Shown here one piece after another: positions 1 to 15,809 of a stretch of DNA of 64,000 nt. The translations under genes and the position numbers were made by a program. The notes beneath the pieces are model-generated. The model saw nothing but the letters and a program-made list of their open reading frames with translations, was not told where the DNA came from and searched no databases. Every line of letters begins with the position of its first letter. Positions within the stretch are counted from its first letter, which is position 1. The DNA comes from Anaeromyces robustus (Eukaryota; Neocallimastigomycota; Neocallimastigomycetes; Neocallimastigales; Neocallimastigaceae): the NCBI GenBank assembly GCA_002104895.1, contig MCFG01000110.1, positions 1 through 64,000 on the forward strand, written 5' to 3'.

Positions 1-100
1 CATAAAAATGCCCTTAACGTCGCCATGTATCGACAGGCATTTACCCTCTTCTGAGCATTCCAAATGAATGGAAGTACAGGTCCTCAGAAGAGGACATTGT
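1..100 (-). other. GC-richer fragment, possible transposase remnant
   Basis: The first ~100 bases have far more G+C than the DNA that follows. Read on the minus strand, about 27 codons are open from the left edge back to a TGA near base 60, with residues such as NAxRYMATLRxFL that faintly recall the stretch before the last catalytic residue of Tc1/mariner-type DDE transposases. The piece is cut by the window edge and abuts an (ATT)n array, so neither identity nor extent can be settled. It also holds an 11-base inverted repeat (CCTCTTCTGAG near 49-59, CTCAGAAGAGG near 84-94). Confidence 0.25.
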
Positions 101-104
101 CTTA

Positions 105-310
105 TTATTACTATTATTATTATTATTTATTATTATTATTATTTATTATTATTATTATTTATTATTATTATTATTTATTATTATTATTATTTATTATTAT
201 TATTATTTATTATTATTATTATTTATTATTATTATTATTTATTATTATTCATTATTCATTATTATTATTATTATTTATTATTATTATTTATTATTATTCA
301 TTATTCATTA
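105..310. repeat. (TTA)n/ATTT microsatellite
   Basis: A run of TTA triplets broken at regular steps by an extra T (TATTATTATTATTATT-TA pattern). It gives poly-Tyr, poly-Leu or poly-Ile reading frames that are not genes. The rest of 311-964 is plain AT-rich DNA with T tracts and no recognisable gene. Confidence 0.9.
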
Positions 311-907
311 TGATATGAGAAAAGAGAAAAAGCCATCTTTAAATGTCAATTTAAATAAAATAATTAACAAAAAATAATAATAATTCTTTTTTTTCTTCTT
401 TTTTTTATTATTTTTTTTTATTTTATTTTATTTTATTATAATTTGTTATACATATTTTTTTTTTATTTATAAAAGTATAAAAATATAAAAAGATAAAAAG
501 ATATATGTAAATCCTTAAAAGATAAAAGATTCAATCTTTTATAAATATAAATATGGATAATATAAATACATTATAAAAAATGTATTTTGTAATATATTAT
601 AAAAACTATATATAAATAAATATAAATATAAAAAAAATATTAAATAATAATATAAATATATAGTATGAAGCTGTCAAAATCAGCTCCTCAGAATTATAAA
701 TAAAAAATATAAATAACTATATAAAATGTATTTATAAAGTTATATAAATATTAAAAGTTATTAAGTCTATAATAAATAAATAAATAAAAATTTTTTTACT
801 ATTATTATTATTTTATTATTTGTAAAAAATGATATATATATATATATATAAACTTATATTTTTTAATATATTTAAAAAAATATAAAATAAAAAGTAAAAA
901 AAAAAAA

Positions 908-938
<31 letters not shown>

Positions 939-964
939 CGTTTTTGAATTATTCAAAAATGAAT

Positions 965-3101
<2,137 letters not shown>

Positions 3102-3869
3102 TTCTATATTTTTTTTACTAAAACATATATATATATAAATTTTAATGATTATATATATGTTTATATATCTTTAAAATTTGATTGTAAATTCTGTAAAAAA
3201 TTAAATATATATTAATTTTGATTGAATAGTTTTTTAAAGTTTTGGATATTTTATTGTTATTATTATATGTATTATTTTTATTTTTATTATTATTATTAAA
3301 TATATTTTTACCAATAATTATAAAATATATTTTTACCAATAATTATAAAATATATATTAAAAATATTTTCTTTAAAAAAATAATTAAATTAAAATATAAA
3401 AGATTTTTTATATTATTACAGAGATAAAAGATGTATGATTTAATAGAACGTAAAAAACAAAATTTTCTTACAAAATAAAATATATATATATAATTAAGAG
3501 AAATTTTTAAATATAAATATTTAATAATGCATTATATTGTATTATATTAGTGTATTATTACATTTCATTCATATTAATTATATTATACTGATGGAATATG
3601 ATTAATAGCAAATTATTAATTATTAATTTACTATATTTTATATTATAATTATAATTAAAAAATAATATAGTAATATAATATTTTAGTATTTTAAATATAT
3701 TAAATTTTAATTTTTTATTATGAAACTTTATTAATTATTATTAATAAAATTTATAAATATGGCAATAAATAATTTAATATAGAAAAAAAAAAAGTTTCAT
3801 TTAATTATAATAATTATGTAATAATTTAAATAAATAAAAGTATTCAATAATAATATTTAATAATAATAA

Positions 3870-3901
<32 letters not shown>

Positions 3902-4285
3902 AGAGGACAAATTTTAAAATCTTTAATAATACTTAATAATTTTTATTATAAATATAATAATTGAAAATAAATAATATTATATAATCTTTATTTATGTGTT
4001 ATTATAAATATAAAAACTAAATAATGTTTTTTAAAAAATAAAAAGTAATATTTTTTATTCTTTTTATATAATAATTAACTAATAAATAGTTTAATTTTAC
4101 ATATATTGTTGATGCATTATAATATATTATTGATGTATTACACAAAATACACAATTTTTTATTTCAATTTTTTTTTTTGCTTTTTTATTTTCTTACAATT
4201 TTTATATAAGAATAGTCATAGTTATATAACCAATGTTACACAATAAACATTCTCCTTAATAGGTAATACAGGAAATTAGAAATAT

Positions 4286-4316
<31 letters not shown>

Positions 4317-5646
4317 GAAAAAGGAAAAAAATTTATTTATTGCATCGCCATTTACATGATTTCTCCAATAACCTTAAATACTTTAAATACTTTAAATATT
4401 TTTTTTAAAAAAAATATATTTATATATGTTACATTACAAAAATTAAAAAAAATATAATAAACATTAATTAATTAATTAATTAATTATTAAAAATAAATAT
4501 ATAAGAATATAAGAAAAGTATTTTTTATGCCACTTTTTGTATTTATTATTACTATAGGGAAACTCAATAATTAAAAAATAATGTCATTGTTAATTATAAT
4601 TTTATCAGTATTTACACAAAATAAAGTAATTTTAACCAATTAAATTTATTGTTATTTGAAAATGTAAAATAAAATGTTGAAAAAAAAAATATAATATTAT
4701 TTTAATATATTATTTATTTAATTATTTATTTATTTAATTATTTATATATATTAATATATATTTATTTATCTTTTTCTTCTTTTTATATTTCATTGTCAAT
4801 TATATTTTTTTGTATAAGATATATATGTAATAAATTGTAATACTTTTAATTATCAATTGATTCATTCATTTACGATTTATTTTTTTTTTATATATATAAA
4901 AAATAAATGAATTTTTATATTACATTTTATTTTTCTGTATTATATATTTATATTTGAATATAAAATAACAAAAATACACAAAAATTTATTAATAATATAA
5001 ATTTTTTTTATGATTTTAACACTTTAAAAAAAAATTAATTAAAAATTTAAATTAAAATTAAACAGTCTATTTTTAATTATTATCAATAGTTTAATTATAA
5101 AATAAAATATAAACAATTATATATTTCAAATAATTAAATCAGCCTTTTTTCAATTTTTTTTATTTTTTTTTCACTTTTTCATTTTTTTCATTATTTCATT
5201 TTTTCATTTTTTTTTTCTTTATATTTTTATTTTTTTTTTATTTTATTTTTTTTTATTTTTTTATTTTTTTTTATTATTTTATTATTTTTTTTTAATGAAG
5301 AAAAAAATGGATAGATATGATTAAAAAAAAAATATTAGGAATATAAAATGAAAATTATTTAATTATAAAAAAAAATGTCCATAAATATATATTTAAATCT
5401 TAATTATTATTAATGTTACTATTTTTTTTAATTGTCAATGTTTTTCTTTTTCAAAATAATATATATATATATATATTTAATTGTATAAATTTTAGTCTTT
5501 TTAAAAAGATTATTAATGTCAATCATTTTTAATTTTTTTTTTTTTTTTTTTTTTTAAATATATGTATAAATAATTAAGGTCTTTTTCTTTATTCCGTTTA
5601 GATAAAGATTATATATAATTATTTATAAAATATATATATATATATT
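3102..5646. other. Intergenic AT-rich DNA
   Basis: No gene seen. Holds a 23-base direct repeat (TTTTTACCAATAATTATAAA unit twice near 3305-3350), short AATA runs near 3865-3900 and T-rich tracts at 5150-5290. It contains the upstream region of the deacetylase and the 3' flank of the importin gene. Confidence 0.6.
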
Positions 5647-6632
5647 TTAACTATCTGTTTCAGTAATTCTAACTTTTTCAACACCCATCATAACTTCATC
5701 AATCTGTCTTTCAGTATCTAACATATTTTGAGCTTGACTTTCATACCATCGTTCCATTAAATGTTTTAATCTATTTAATACCTTACGATTTTCTATAAAT
5801 AAAGAATAAATTATAATTAAAATATATATATATATGAATTTAATTATTTAATTATTATTAGTATTATTTACTTCATTTATTATTGATAATTGAAAAAAAA
5901 AATTTTTTTTTTACGATTTCTATATCATTATTTATTATTTATTATTATTTTCTTTTACCTTGTACATGATAATAATTTGTTTTATTTATAGCATTTTCTA
6001 AAATTTCTACAGTTTTCCAAAGTTGATTAAATGCAGACATTTCATGAGCCCATTTACTTGATTGATTAGTTTTATTCTTTTTTTGAAGATTACGACTTTC
6101 AAAACCTGAAAGGTAAGGAGTACTGGATTTACGACTTCTATCTTTAAAACCAGAAGTAGTTGATGGTGGATGAGAAGATTTACTTCCTTTAGATATTTGA
6201 GAACTTGATCCTGAAAGACTTAAATTATTAATAGATTTTGAAAGAAGTGAATCATCATTATCATTAAAGCTAATAGTATTAGAAGAAGCATTTGATCCAG
6301 AGTTATTTGAAGAATTTACTTTCCATGGATCATAATTCCAACCATAGGAAGATGGTATCATTGAATTTTTAGAGGCATTACTCAATTCAGATTCACTGGC
6401 AATTAATATATTTTCTAAGGCATCAATACATTTTTGTTGAATTGTTGTATCATATAAACAATCCGTTATGAAATTTATTAATAAATGAACCACACCCATA
6501 TTAATAAGGGTTCTAAAATATATTGTAAATATTTTTTAAATTATTAATACAAATATTTATATACACATATATATAATATTAATAGATTTTTAAAAGATTT
6601 AATTTTTGATTTTTTGATTTTTTGATTTTTGA

Positions 6633-6723
<91 letters not shown>

Positions 6724-7562
6724 AATTACTATTATTATATTTTACTTTACCTTATTTGTTGAGGATGTTTGACATCTGTAGCATTACTAATAGCCCAACA
6801 AGCTTCTTTTCGTATTTTGAAACTTTCTTTCGTATTATTTAATATATCGAATAAACGATTTAAACATCCTTCATCTATAACTGACTGTATTTGTGCTACT
6901 GTTCCAGCGGTAATATTAGCCAATACTAAGATAGTTTCTAATCTTATCGAAGCATTTGGACTATCTAATAATTCATATAATATTGGTATAGCTCCTGCAC
7001 TTATAATTAACTACGTAAATATAATAGCAATATAGTAATAATAAAAGATAATTTGAAAAATGATTAATAATTATTTTTATTATAAAATTTATTTATTTAT
7101 TTATTTTTTTTTTTAGATATAAAATATTTAGATCGTATTATACAATATAATAGATATATGTTTACATACCTGTGTTTGTTGATCATCACCATAGGCAATA
7201 TTAGTAAGAGTACGTAATACTGGGTTTACGACCGATATATTTTCATGTCTAAATTAAAAATATTTATTATTACAAATATAAATTATATAAATATAAATAT
7301 TAATTTTTTAATAAAAAGTAAATAAATATAATATAATATAATATAATATATTTAATTTACTTTAATAATTCTACTAATCTCTGACATAATTCAAGATCAA
7401 GTAAGTAAGATACTTTAGGATGAGAACCATGGAAAATTCTTGAAAGAGCCCAACAAGTTTCAGAAAGAATTGCTGGATCTTCAAAGTAAATAGATTGTCT
7501 TAAAATTGGAAAAGCAGGTGCAAGCTAATTTTTAATATTATAGTTATTATAATTATATTATA

Positions 7563-7656
<94 letters not shown>

Positions 7657-8377
7657 ATTTGATGATAATTTTTACAATTTTTATATTTTATATATTATTA
7701 TTTTTTATTATTTAAGAATTTTTTTTTATAAATATCTTACCACATCCCAATCGGAACGATGCCAACGACAAAGATTAGCTAAAGTCCACATAGCAACTTG
7801 AAGCATATGATTTTTTGATTCAATTGAATCGTTACCATTCCAAAGTTCTAAAAGTGGTTGTAATGTTCCACCATGAAGAACAATATCACGAAATTCACCA
7901 CAATCTCCAGCAATATTACCTAAAGACCAAGCTGCTTGGGTCCGAACTTCCTTATTTTCTGAACGTAACAATTCAATTAATACAGGTACTGCTCCTGCAT
8001 CAATAATTGTACGAGTTTGTTCAGTTGTACCAGCCGCAATATTTGTGATAACCCAACATGTTTCATACTTTTAAAAAAAAAATATTGTAATTTATTGTAA
8101 AAAAATATTTGATAATTATGATTGTTTTAAATATATAATATATAATAAGTGATATATAATATATAATTATATATATTTTCAATATAAATTTTATATATAA
8201 ATCAATATTATTATTAAAAAATATTAAATAAATAAAAAACAATAAAATAATAATAAATAATATTTATGATTATAAATATTTTACTTGTAAAATTGGACTA
8301 GATGATTTTAATAATTCAACAAATCTTGGATTCATTCTTAAAGCTAATACATTATTAATATTATTTGATATTTTTTC

Positions 8378-8454
<77 letters not shown>

Positions 8455-9299
8455 TTAATCGTAATAATAGTAGTTGAAATTATCATAATATTATATAATA
8501 TATATATTATTAAAAGAAAATAAATATATATATATTAGTATATTGTATTGCCATTAATTAAATTTATATATAAATTTTAATAATTAAAAGTATACCTAAA
8601 GATAAATATTTTCTTAGCTTAACCATAGCATTAATTTGATATTCGACAACATCAGACATTAACGCTTGAATTATTGATCTTTGATGATAAGGAAGCTGAT
8701 ATATATATTTATTTAAAAGAATTAATATTTTTATATTAATTTTTAATTTTTATTTCTTTAATATTAATTTTTATAAATGAAAAAATAAAAAAATAAAAAA
8801 AAAAAAAAAAAAAAATACTACTACTATTACAATAATAATAATAATAATAAAATTAATATTAATAGCATATAAAAATTTTGGTGGCTATGTACTTTTAATT
8901 AATATTCAAATAAATAAATATTAAATATAAAAGAAATCCTATTTATTCATAATAATCTTATAAATTATTTATGAATAAATTATAATTATAATAATAACAA
9001 TGATGATAATGATAATAAAAATAAATAACATATAATAAACTTACTAATAATTCTATTTTTGAGTTACTTTCACAATAATCATAAGGATGTATTTTTTCAT
9101 TATTATCAATATGTACATGTGTTAATTTTCTCATAATAGTGTTCATAAGACTGTCAACATTATCTTCTGCTTCATCTTGATCACTGCTGTTATTGCTACG
9201 ACGGCGTTCATATTCTTTTTCCTCTTCCTTATTCTTATTCATATTGGATTTAGTTGAAATAATGTTTCTGCTTGAACTTTTTTTTTGATTTGAAATCAT
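5647..9299 (-). CDS. Importin subunit alpha (karyopherin alpha), armadillo-repeat NLS receptor
   Basis: Nine exons: 9299-9045, 8695-8596, 8376-8285, 8067-7741, 7524-7361, 7248-7170, 7010-6751, 6512-5959 and 5792-5647; 658 residues. Importin alpha binds nuclear localisation signals in the cytosol and couples them to importin beta. Armadillo repeats run from about residue 87 to 390 with the family's Trp/Asn ladder: ETCWVITNIAAG, QAAWSLGNIAGD, VAMWTLANLCR, ETCWALSRI, LVLANITAG and EACWAISNAT. Ordinary family members are 500-550 residues; the excess is a Ser/Asn-rich insert in exon 8 (about residues 460-560) ahead of a helical C-terminus. The N-terminal 85 residues, where the basic importin-beta-binding (IBB) segment should lie, hold only a short basic cluster (EYERRRS) amid acidic and Asn-rich sequence. 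Family membership is firm; importin-beta coupling is less certain. Confidence 0.93.
6638..6722. repeat. (ATT)n array in importin-alpha intron 7
   Basis: ATT triplets between exons 7 and 8, close to the donor side of the intron as transcribed (minus strand). Just beside it is a short GATTTTTT repeat (6605-6635). Confidence 0.9.
7559..7656. repeat. Compound (TTA)n-(TAG)n array in importin-alpha intron 4
   Basis: A TTA/ATT run (7559-7610) passes directly into about 15 TAG/AGT units (7611-7656). The AGT half is unusual here, where nearly all triplet arrays are pure AAT. Confidence 0.9.
8381..8455. repeat. (ATT)n array at the 3' end of importin-alpha intron 2
   Basis: In transcript sense this is an AAT run that ends only a few bases before the AAAAAG acceptor of exon 3, leaving no polypyrimidine tract. 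Confidence 0.9.
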
Positions 9300-10351
9300 T
9301 AAATTTTTCTTTATTTATTTTTATATAAAAAAAAATGTTTTACTTTTCTTTTCCTTTTTGCTTTATACTTGAAAATCAAGAAACAATATAATTTAAATAG
9401 ATAATAATTGACTGAATGTATATATCTTAATAAATATTTTAATATATATTATTCTAAAATATATTATAAATGTTCAATAAATTTTTTTATGATAATAATA
9501 ATTGATATGAAAAAGATATGAAATATATATATATATATAATCAATAGATGTATATATTAATATATTATTATTTAAAAATTATTTTAATGATATAGTTCAA
9601 TAAATATATTTATGAAAATTACTTTGTATATTGTATTGTAGTTTATCAAACGTATAAACAATGATATGTTTTTTTTTTTTTTAAATTATTTTCCTTAAAC
9701 TCTGGATTAATTCAAATTTAAACAAATAAAAATGAACACTACGATTTTAATTATTATTTTTATTATTTTTTCTTAAAATTTGAATGGCTTTTAAATAGAA
9801 AACTTTTTATTATCTTGAAAAATTATAACCTTTGCCTTTCTTTCTCTCTTATTTTTTTATTATTATATATTATTTCTCTTGATATGAATAATCTGTCCTA
9901 TGAATATATTTATATAAAAAATGAAAAAGAAAAAAAAAGTAATACTATTAGAAATACGTATATTAAATTATAATGATAATTGCGTAAATATTTTTCATTA
10001 AAATATAAAAATATAATAAATAATCTTTCAAAGACATATTTATAAAGAAATTAATTTAATAAAAATTATATATATATATATATATCTTAAAAAAATAATA
10101 ATATATTTATAATAGGAAAAAAAAGGGTACGGGTATATGCATAAAATGAATTTAAGCATATTAACGTTTTTTGTATATTTTATTTCATTTTATTTCATTT
10201 TATTTTATTTTATTTTATTTTATTTTATTTTATTTTATTTTATTTTATTTTATTTTATTTTATTTTATTTTATTTTATTTTATTTTATTTTATTTTATTT
10301 TATTATATTTTATTATATTAAATTTTATCTTATTTTATTTTATTTCATTTT

Positions 10352-10382
<31 letters not shown>

Positions 10383-13300
10383 GACAATAAGAATAATCAT
10401 AAAACATTATTCCTCTTTGCTTAAAAATTAAATATCTCTGTTTCTTATTTGTATTAAATGCATAAAAATAACAATTACGATAATTAGATTAAAAATAATA
10501 TTTAATGTTTTTAATAATAAAGAGAAATATTAATGATAAATTGACAGAAAAAAAATACAAAACTATAAAACTGATAAAAAAGTAAAAGAGAGGGGAATAG
10601 GGAAATATAATTTTAATTAAAAAAAAAGTTAAAAAAAAAAATTCTTACTTTTCTTTTTTTTATTTATTAAGTTTTTCTAGTCTTCTTTTTCTTTTATTCA
10701 GTTTTTTTTTTTTTTTTTTTTTTTTATTTCTAATGTTAAATATCAAATTTCCAAATGAACCTTATTTACTTCAATATTTTATCTTCAATTATTTTATTTT
10801 CTTCAATAAATATTGAAATAATAAATTTATATATAAATAAAGCTTTTTTCTCTTCTTTTCTTATTTATTTTTTTTTTTTTTACTTCTTTCACAAGTTAAA
10901 ATTTTCTTAATAAGCTACTTGGTGTATTACTTAGAAATTGTTGATATTTTTTTCCAAATTAAATTATCATATATAGAAGTATTAAAAAATTAATAAATAA
11001 ATAAATGAAAAAGAAGTTTATAAAAAAATAAAATTATAAATAGATAAAGAAAAATTATTATTATTTAATATTATTTAAAAATGATAATGAATATAATATA
11101 GAAAATATAAAATGAAGAAAAAAAAAGTGAAAGTTTAAGAATAATATATAGAAGAGTAATAAGTAAAAAGGTAAAATTAATAAAAAAAAAAACAATTAAA
11201 AATAATATAATATATATTTAAAAAATATAATTAAATATTTTTTAAAAAAAATTATTAATTATTAATAATGTTAAAAGTAAATAAAATATATAATTAAAAT
11301 ATATTTATTCCATTTAATTATTTTAATTATAATTATTTGTATATGTAACAAATAATATATTATTTTATATTCTTTATATATGATAAATATATATAATAAT
11401 TAATTATTATATTTATTTAAAATTTTAATTAGATTTTTTATATTTAAATATTTAATTCATTATTTTTAATATTATATTAAATGTATTCAAAATTTTATAT
11501 TAATAAAAGTAATATAAAACTAAATTTTAAAAGATTTAATATATAAAAAAATATAATTAAAAAAAAAAAAAAATTAAAATATATAATTGTAGATCATATT
11601 ATGTATTATAATATAGAATACCAAAGGATATAAATGATTATTATAATAGATAATAATAATTAATAATATAAAAAAGAAAATATAATAAAAATACAAATAT
11701 ATAAATAACTAAAATTATCAAAAGTATATTCAATACTTTTTGTTTTTTTTAAACTTTTTTTAATAATCATAATAAAAGTGTTAAAAAATAAAAAAAAATT
11801 GACAACGACAATAAATATAATTATTAAAAAATTTCTTTTAATAATTATATATATAATATATATTTAATATATAAAGATTACAATTTCAAAATATGGAACA
11901 ATTAAAAGCAATAATTCTTTATGAACAATTAATGATAAATATTTAAAAAAAAAAAAAAAAAAAGTATATTATTTTGTTTTATGTTATTATATCATTATAA
12001 AGTTAAAGTATAAAAAAAAGGCATAAAATATTAAAAAAACTTTAAAAAAATATATATTTTAAAAATGTATATAAAGTTTATTTGACAATGTATATTATTA
12101 TATCATAATTTATTTATTTTATTTATTCTTTTCTTTTTTTATTTTTATTTTTTTTTTTGTTTGTTTGGTTTTAATCATTATATTTATTTAATTTTATTTA
12201 TTGCTATAAATTTTATTTTATAATTTTTTTAATAAATATTAATAATTAATTATTTGATAAAGATATGTATATGTATATTATACAATTTACTTTTTATATT
12301 AAAGTTAAAAATAAAATAAAATAAAAAATAAAAATTATAAAATAAAATAAAATATAAACAAAATTAAAAGAGTTTATTATTCTTTTATTTTAAAAAACAG
12401 AAATTTAAAATCTAAAAAATAAAAATAACATAATAATTCTCAATATATGAATATAATGGAATAAAATGTTAATACTTCAAAAAAATATCATATATATAGA
12501 TTACCTAATCATTAATATTATTCTATTATATAAAATTTTTTATTGATTATTAATACAAGTAACTTTTATATAGATTTTATTTGTTAAAAGTTGTTTATTA
12601 TTAAAAATTGAAACCACATTAACAAAAAAAACCAAACAATTCATAAAAAAAATTTTTTTATAATTTAATTTTAATAAACAATCTTTTTATTTTCTATAAA
12701 GTTATTATGATCAGAAATCAGCATAATAAAGTATGTACAATTTAATATATATAAATATTTATAATTCTATTTTAATAATTCTTTATATTTATATCATATA
12801 CATTAAATAAAAATATTAAATAATAAAACTTCATAACTAATAATTTATTTTATTAATAAAAAAATAGGTTAAATAAAATTATATTATTTATTTGTAGTCT
12901 TTTTTTTTTTTTCAATAATTATTATATAGAATTAATTTATAATACTCTTTTTTTTTTTAATTGTCAGTGCTATTATTTAAAAAAAGAACTATAAATAATA
13001 TATTGTTTTTTTATTCATTTAATATATTATAAATAATAGTAAAATGTATTACTAAAATTTATTGTTATTTATTGATATTATTATATATTACTTACAGTAT
13101 TTATTATATACTTTTTTTTTACTAAATTAACTATCATTTATTTAATCATTTTAATTGTGGTTTTTATTACCAATAATGATATATTATTAATATATATATA
13201 TTATTTTTCAAATTTTTAATTTAATTATTTCCATATATGGTTATAATTAACTAAATTTTTTAAATTTTAATATTTATTAATATTAAATTAAAATCAATAA

Positions 13301-15809
13301 ATGAATGAATAATTATTAAATAAATAAATAAATAAATAGCTATTATATTTAAAAAAAACTCGTTTATTGTTACAATTATATTTCAGAGTGTAACCAAGTT
13401 TTAATAATTGTAACAAAAAAAATAAATAAAAAAAAAAAAAAAAAGATATATAAAAGCCTTACAAATATTAATTTAATTTTTTTTTTAAGTTAAAGAATTA
13501 ATAATGATATTATTTCAAATTATGTAGTTATCCTTAACAATATTATTACCTATATAAAAACTATAAAATAAATAATTACATAAATAGTATATAAACTTGT
13601 ATAATAAAATCATATGATACGAAAAAAATTTTTAAAACTTGTTATTATACTCGAATTTTTTTTTGTTTTTTTGTTCATACCAATCAATTTCGGGTACTAT
13701 TTAGATAATTAGGGTACATAAATAATATAACCTATTTTTTTATAATATTTATTAATAATTAAGTAAAAAAATATATTATAATTTATTATTATAATTTTTT
13801 TATCGGTCCAATTTATTGATAATATTTAAAATATAATTTATATTCTTTTTTTTTTAATGAACATTAAACCTTATTATTATATATCTATCAATATTAATAA
13901 AAATCATAAATTAGTTGAATCATTTTCCATTATATATATTTATAAATTAACCTTAGTAATATCTACATACATTTAATATTAGTCATATAACAATTTAAAG
14001 AATAATCTTTATTTTTTTTTATATTAATTTTTAAGTTATCTTTATCTTTCATTGAAATAAAAAAAAAAATGAAAAATTCTAATATCCAAATATAATATGT
14101 TTAACTTTCATAATTGATTATATATCAATATCAATATTAATATAAAAGTAAACACTTTATATAATTATCATTAAAAACCTTTTTTTATATTATACTTTAT
14201 TTAACATAATATTATTTTATTACTTAATATTTTATTTAAATAAAAAGAAAAAAAGAAAAAGAAGATCCTATAAAAATCAAAAAACATGAATTTAATTATA
14301 ATAATAACTATAAATGTTAATAAAACAATAATAATATATTAAAGATTGTATTATTTATGATACTTTTATTTATAATTATTTTTATATTACTTATATTTAT
14401 TTTAATTTTATAATCTATATATATTTATATTTATATTTATATTTATTATTTATATTTATTTTTTATTGTTTATATTTTATATTTTATTTTTTATATTTTA
14501 TTTTTTATATTTTATTTTTTATTTTTTATATTTTATTTTCTATATTATATTTTTTATTTTTTATATTTTATTTTTTATTTTTTTTTTTTATTTTTTATTT
14601 TATTATTTTAATATTTTTATTCTTTTAATTTTTCTATTTTTTTTTTCTTAATTTTTTATCTTTATTACTTTTTTTTTTTTTTTTTCTATTTTCTATAAGT
14701 TATTTACTATTATCTATAAATTTTATTAAATGATTTGAATTAAAAAAAAAATCTATATTTATATATAATTTTATTATATTTCTTAATTTTTAACTTTTAT
14801 GTATTTTGAAGTTTTTAATTTATTGTTATTATATTTTTATTTTTTTATCATGATCAATTATTAATGTTATGATTTGTTAACTATGTGATTTAATAAATAT
14901 AATAACAAGCTTTTTTATTTTTTATTTTTTTATTCTTCTTTTCTTTTTGTTATTTTATCTTCTTTCTTTTTTTTCCTTTTTTCATAGTTTCCTTTTATAT
15001 ATAAAGAATATAATTATAATCAATTTTCCCTATTAAATAATTTTTACTAAATTATATAAATTAATATGATATTAATTATATTTTTATATTAAAAGGATAT
15101 ATATTTATAGTTTATAATTAACTTTTTTTTTTTAAGAATTAAATATATATTATTTATATATTTATTTCATTAATATTAAAAATTAACAATATTAAAAAAA
15201 ATATATATCAATCAATTAATTATACAAAATGAGATATAATTTTTCTTTTATATATAATTTAAAAAACTTTTTTTTCTATTACATAGATGATACAAATATT
15301 CTATCATATCTATATAATTTTAATATTGAAAATATTCCATGAAAATATAATTAATTTCACAGGATAGTAGGTTTGTTATGATTTTATATATTACATATAT
15401 GATTTTGGTATTTGCATTTATATTTATATTTATATTTATATTTATATTTATGTTTATATTTATAACTTATTGGTATAAAAACTATATCTTCATTAAGAGA
15501 ATTTATTGTAAAAAAAAAAAAAAGCGAAAGTTGAATTATCTTTAGGTATATCTTCCTTTTATATATAATATTAATATATAAGTTGATTATGTACACAATG
15601 AAATATTGCTCGCTATTTCATTTTAAATTTTACGATTTAATATTATATTTATATTTATATTTGTATTTGTATTTGTATTTGTATTTATATTAATACTAAT
15701 TATTTTCTTTCTTTTGAAAAAAGAAAAGAAATATATAAATATAAATATATAAATTTATGTATATTACATAATATAATGATTATTAATTATTTTCTTTAAA
15801 ATTATTTAT
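9300..15809. other. Gene-poor AT-rich region
   Basis: No convincing exon on either strand over 6.5 kb. It holds the importin upstream region, an (ATTTT)n array (listed separately), T-rich purine-poor stretches at 14460-14660 that open artefactual Phe/Tyr/Ile frames, and hexanucleotide ATTTAT/ATTTGT runs at 15415-15460 and 15640-15690 near the 3' end of the Cys-rich gene. G+C is very low throughout. Confidence 0.6.
10180..10350. repeat. (ATTTT)n pentanucleotide array followed by poly(A)
   Basis: About 30 TTTTA units with a few TTTCA variants at each edge, directly followed by an A tract of about 26 (10357-10382). Frames through it read ILFYF repeats and are not coding. Confidence 0.95.

Noticed and set aside
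10137-10431. Plus frames rich in Ile/Leu/Phe/Tyr
   Set aside because: Translation of the (ATTTT)n array and following A tract.
14466-14651. Hydrophobic Phe/Tyr/Ile frame resembling a membrane protein
   Set aside because: Comes from TATTTTTTATTT-type runs; composition is what T-rich DNA gives by chance.
15384-15596. Minus frame ending in KYKYKYK
   Set aside because: Hexanucleotide repeat artefact with no signal of selection.
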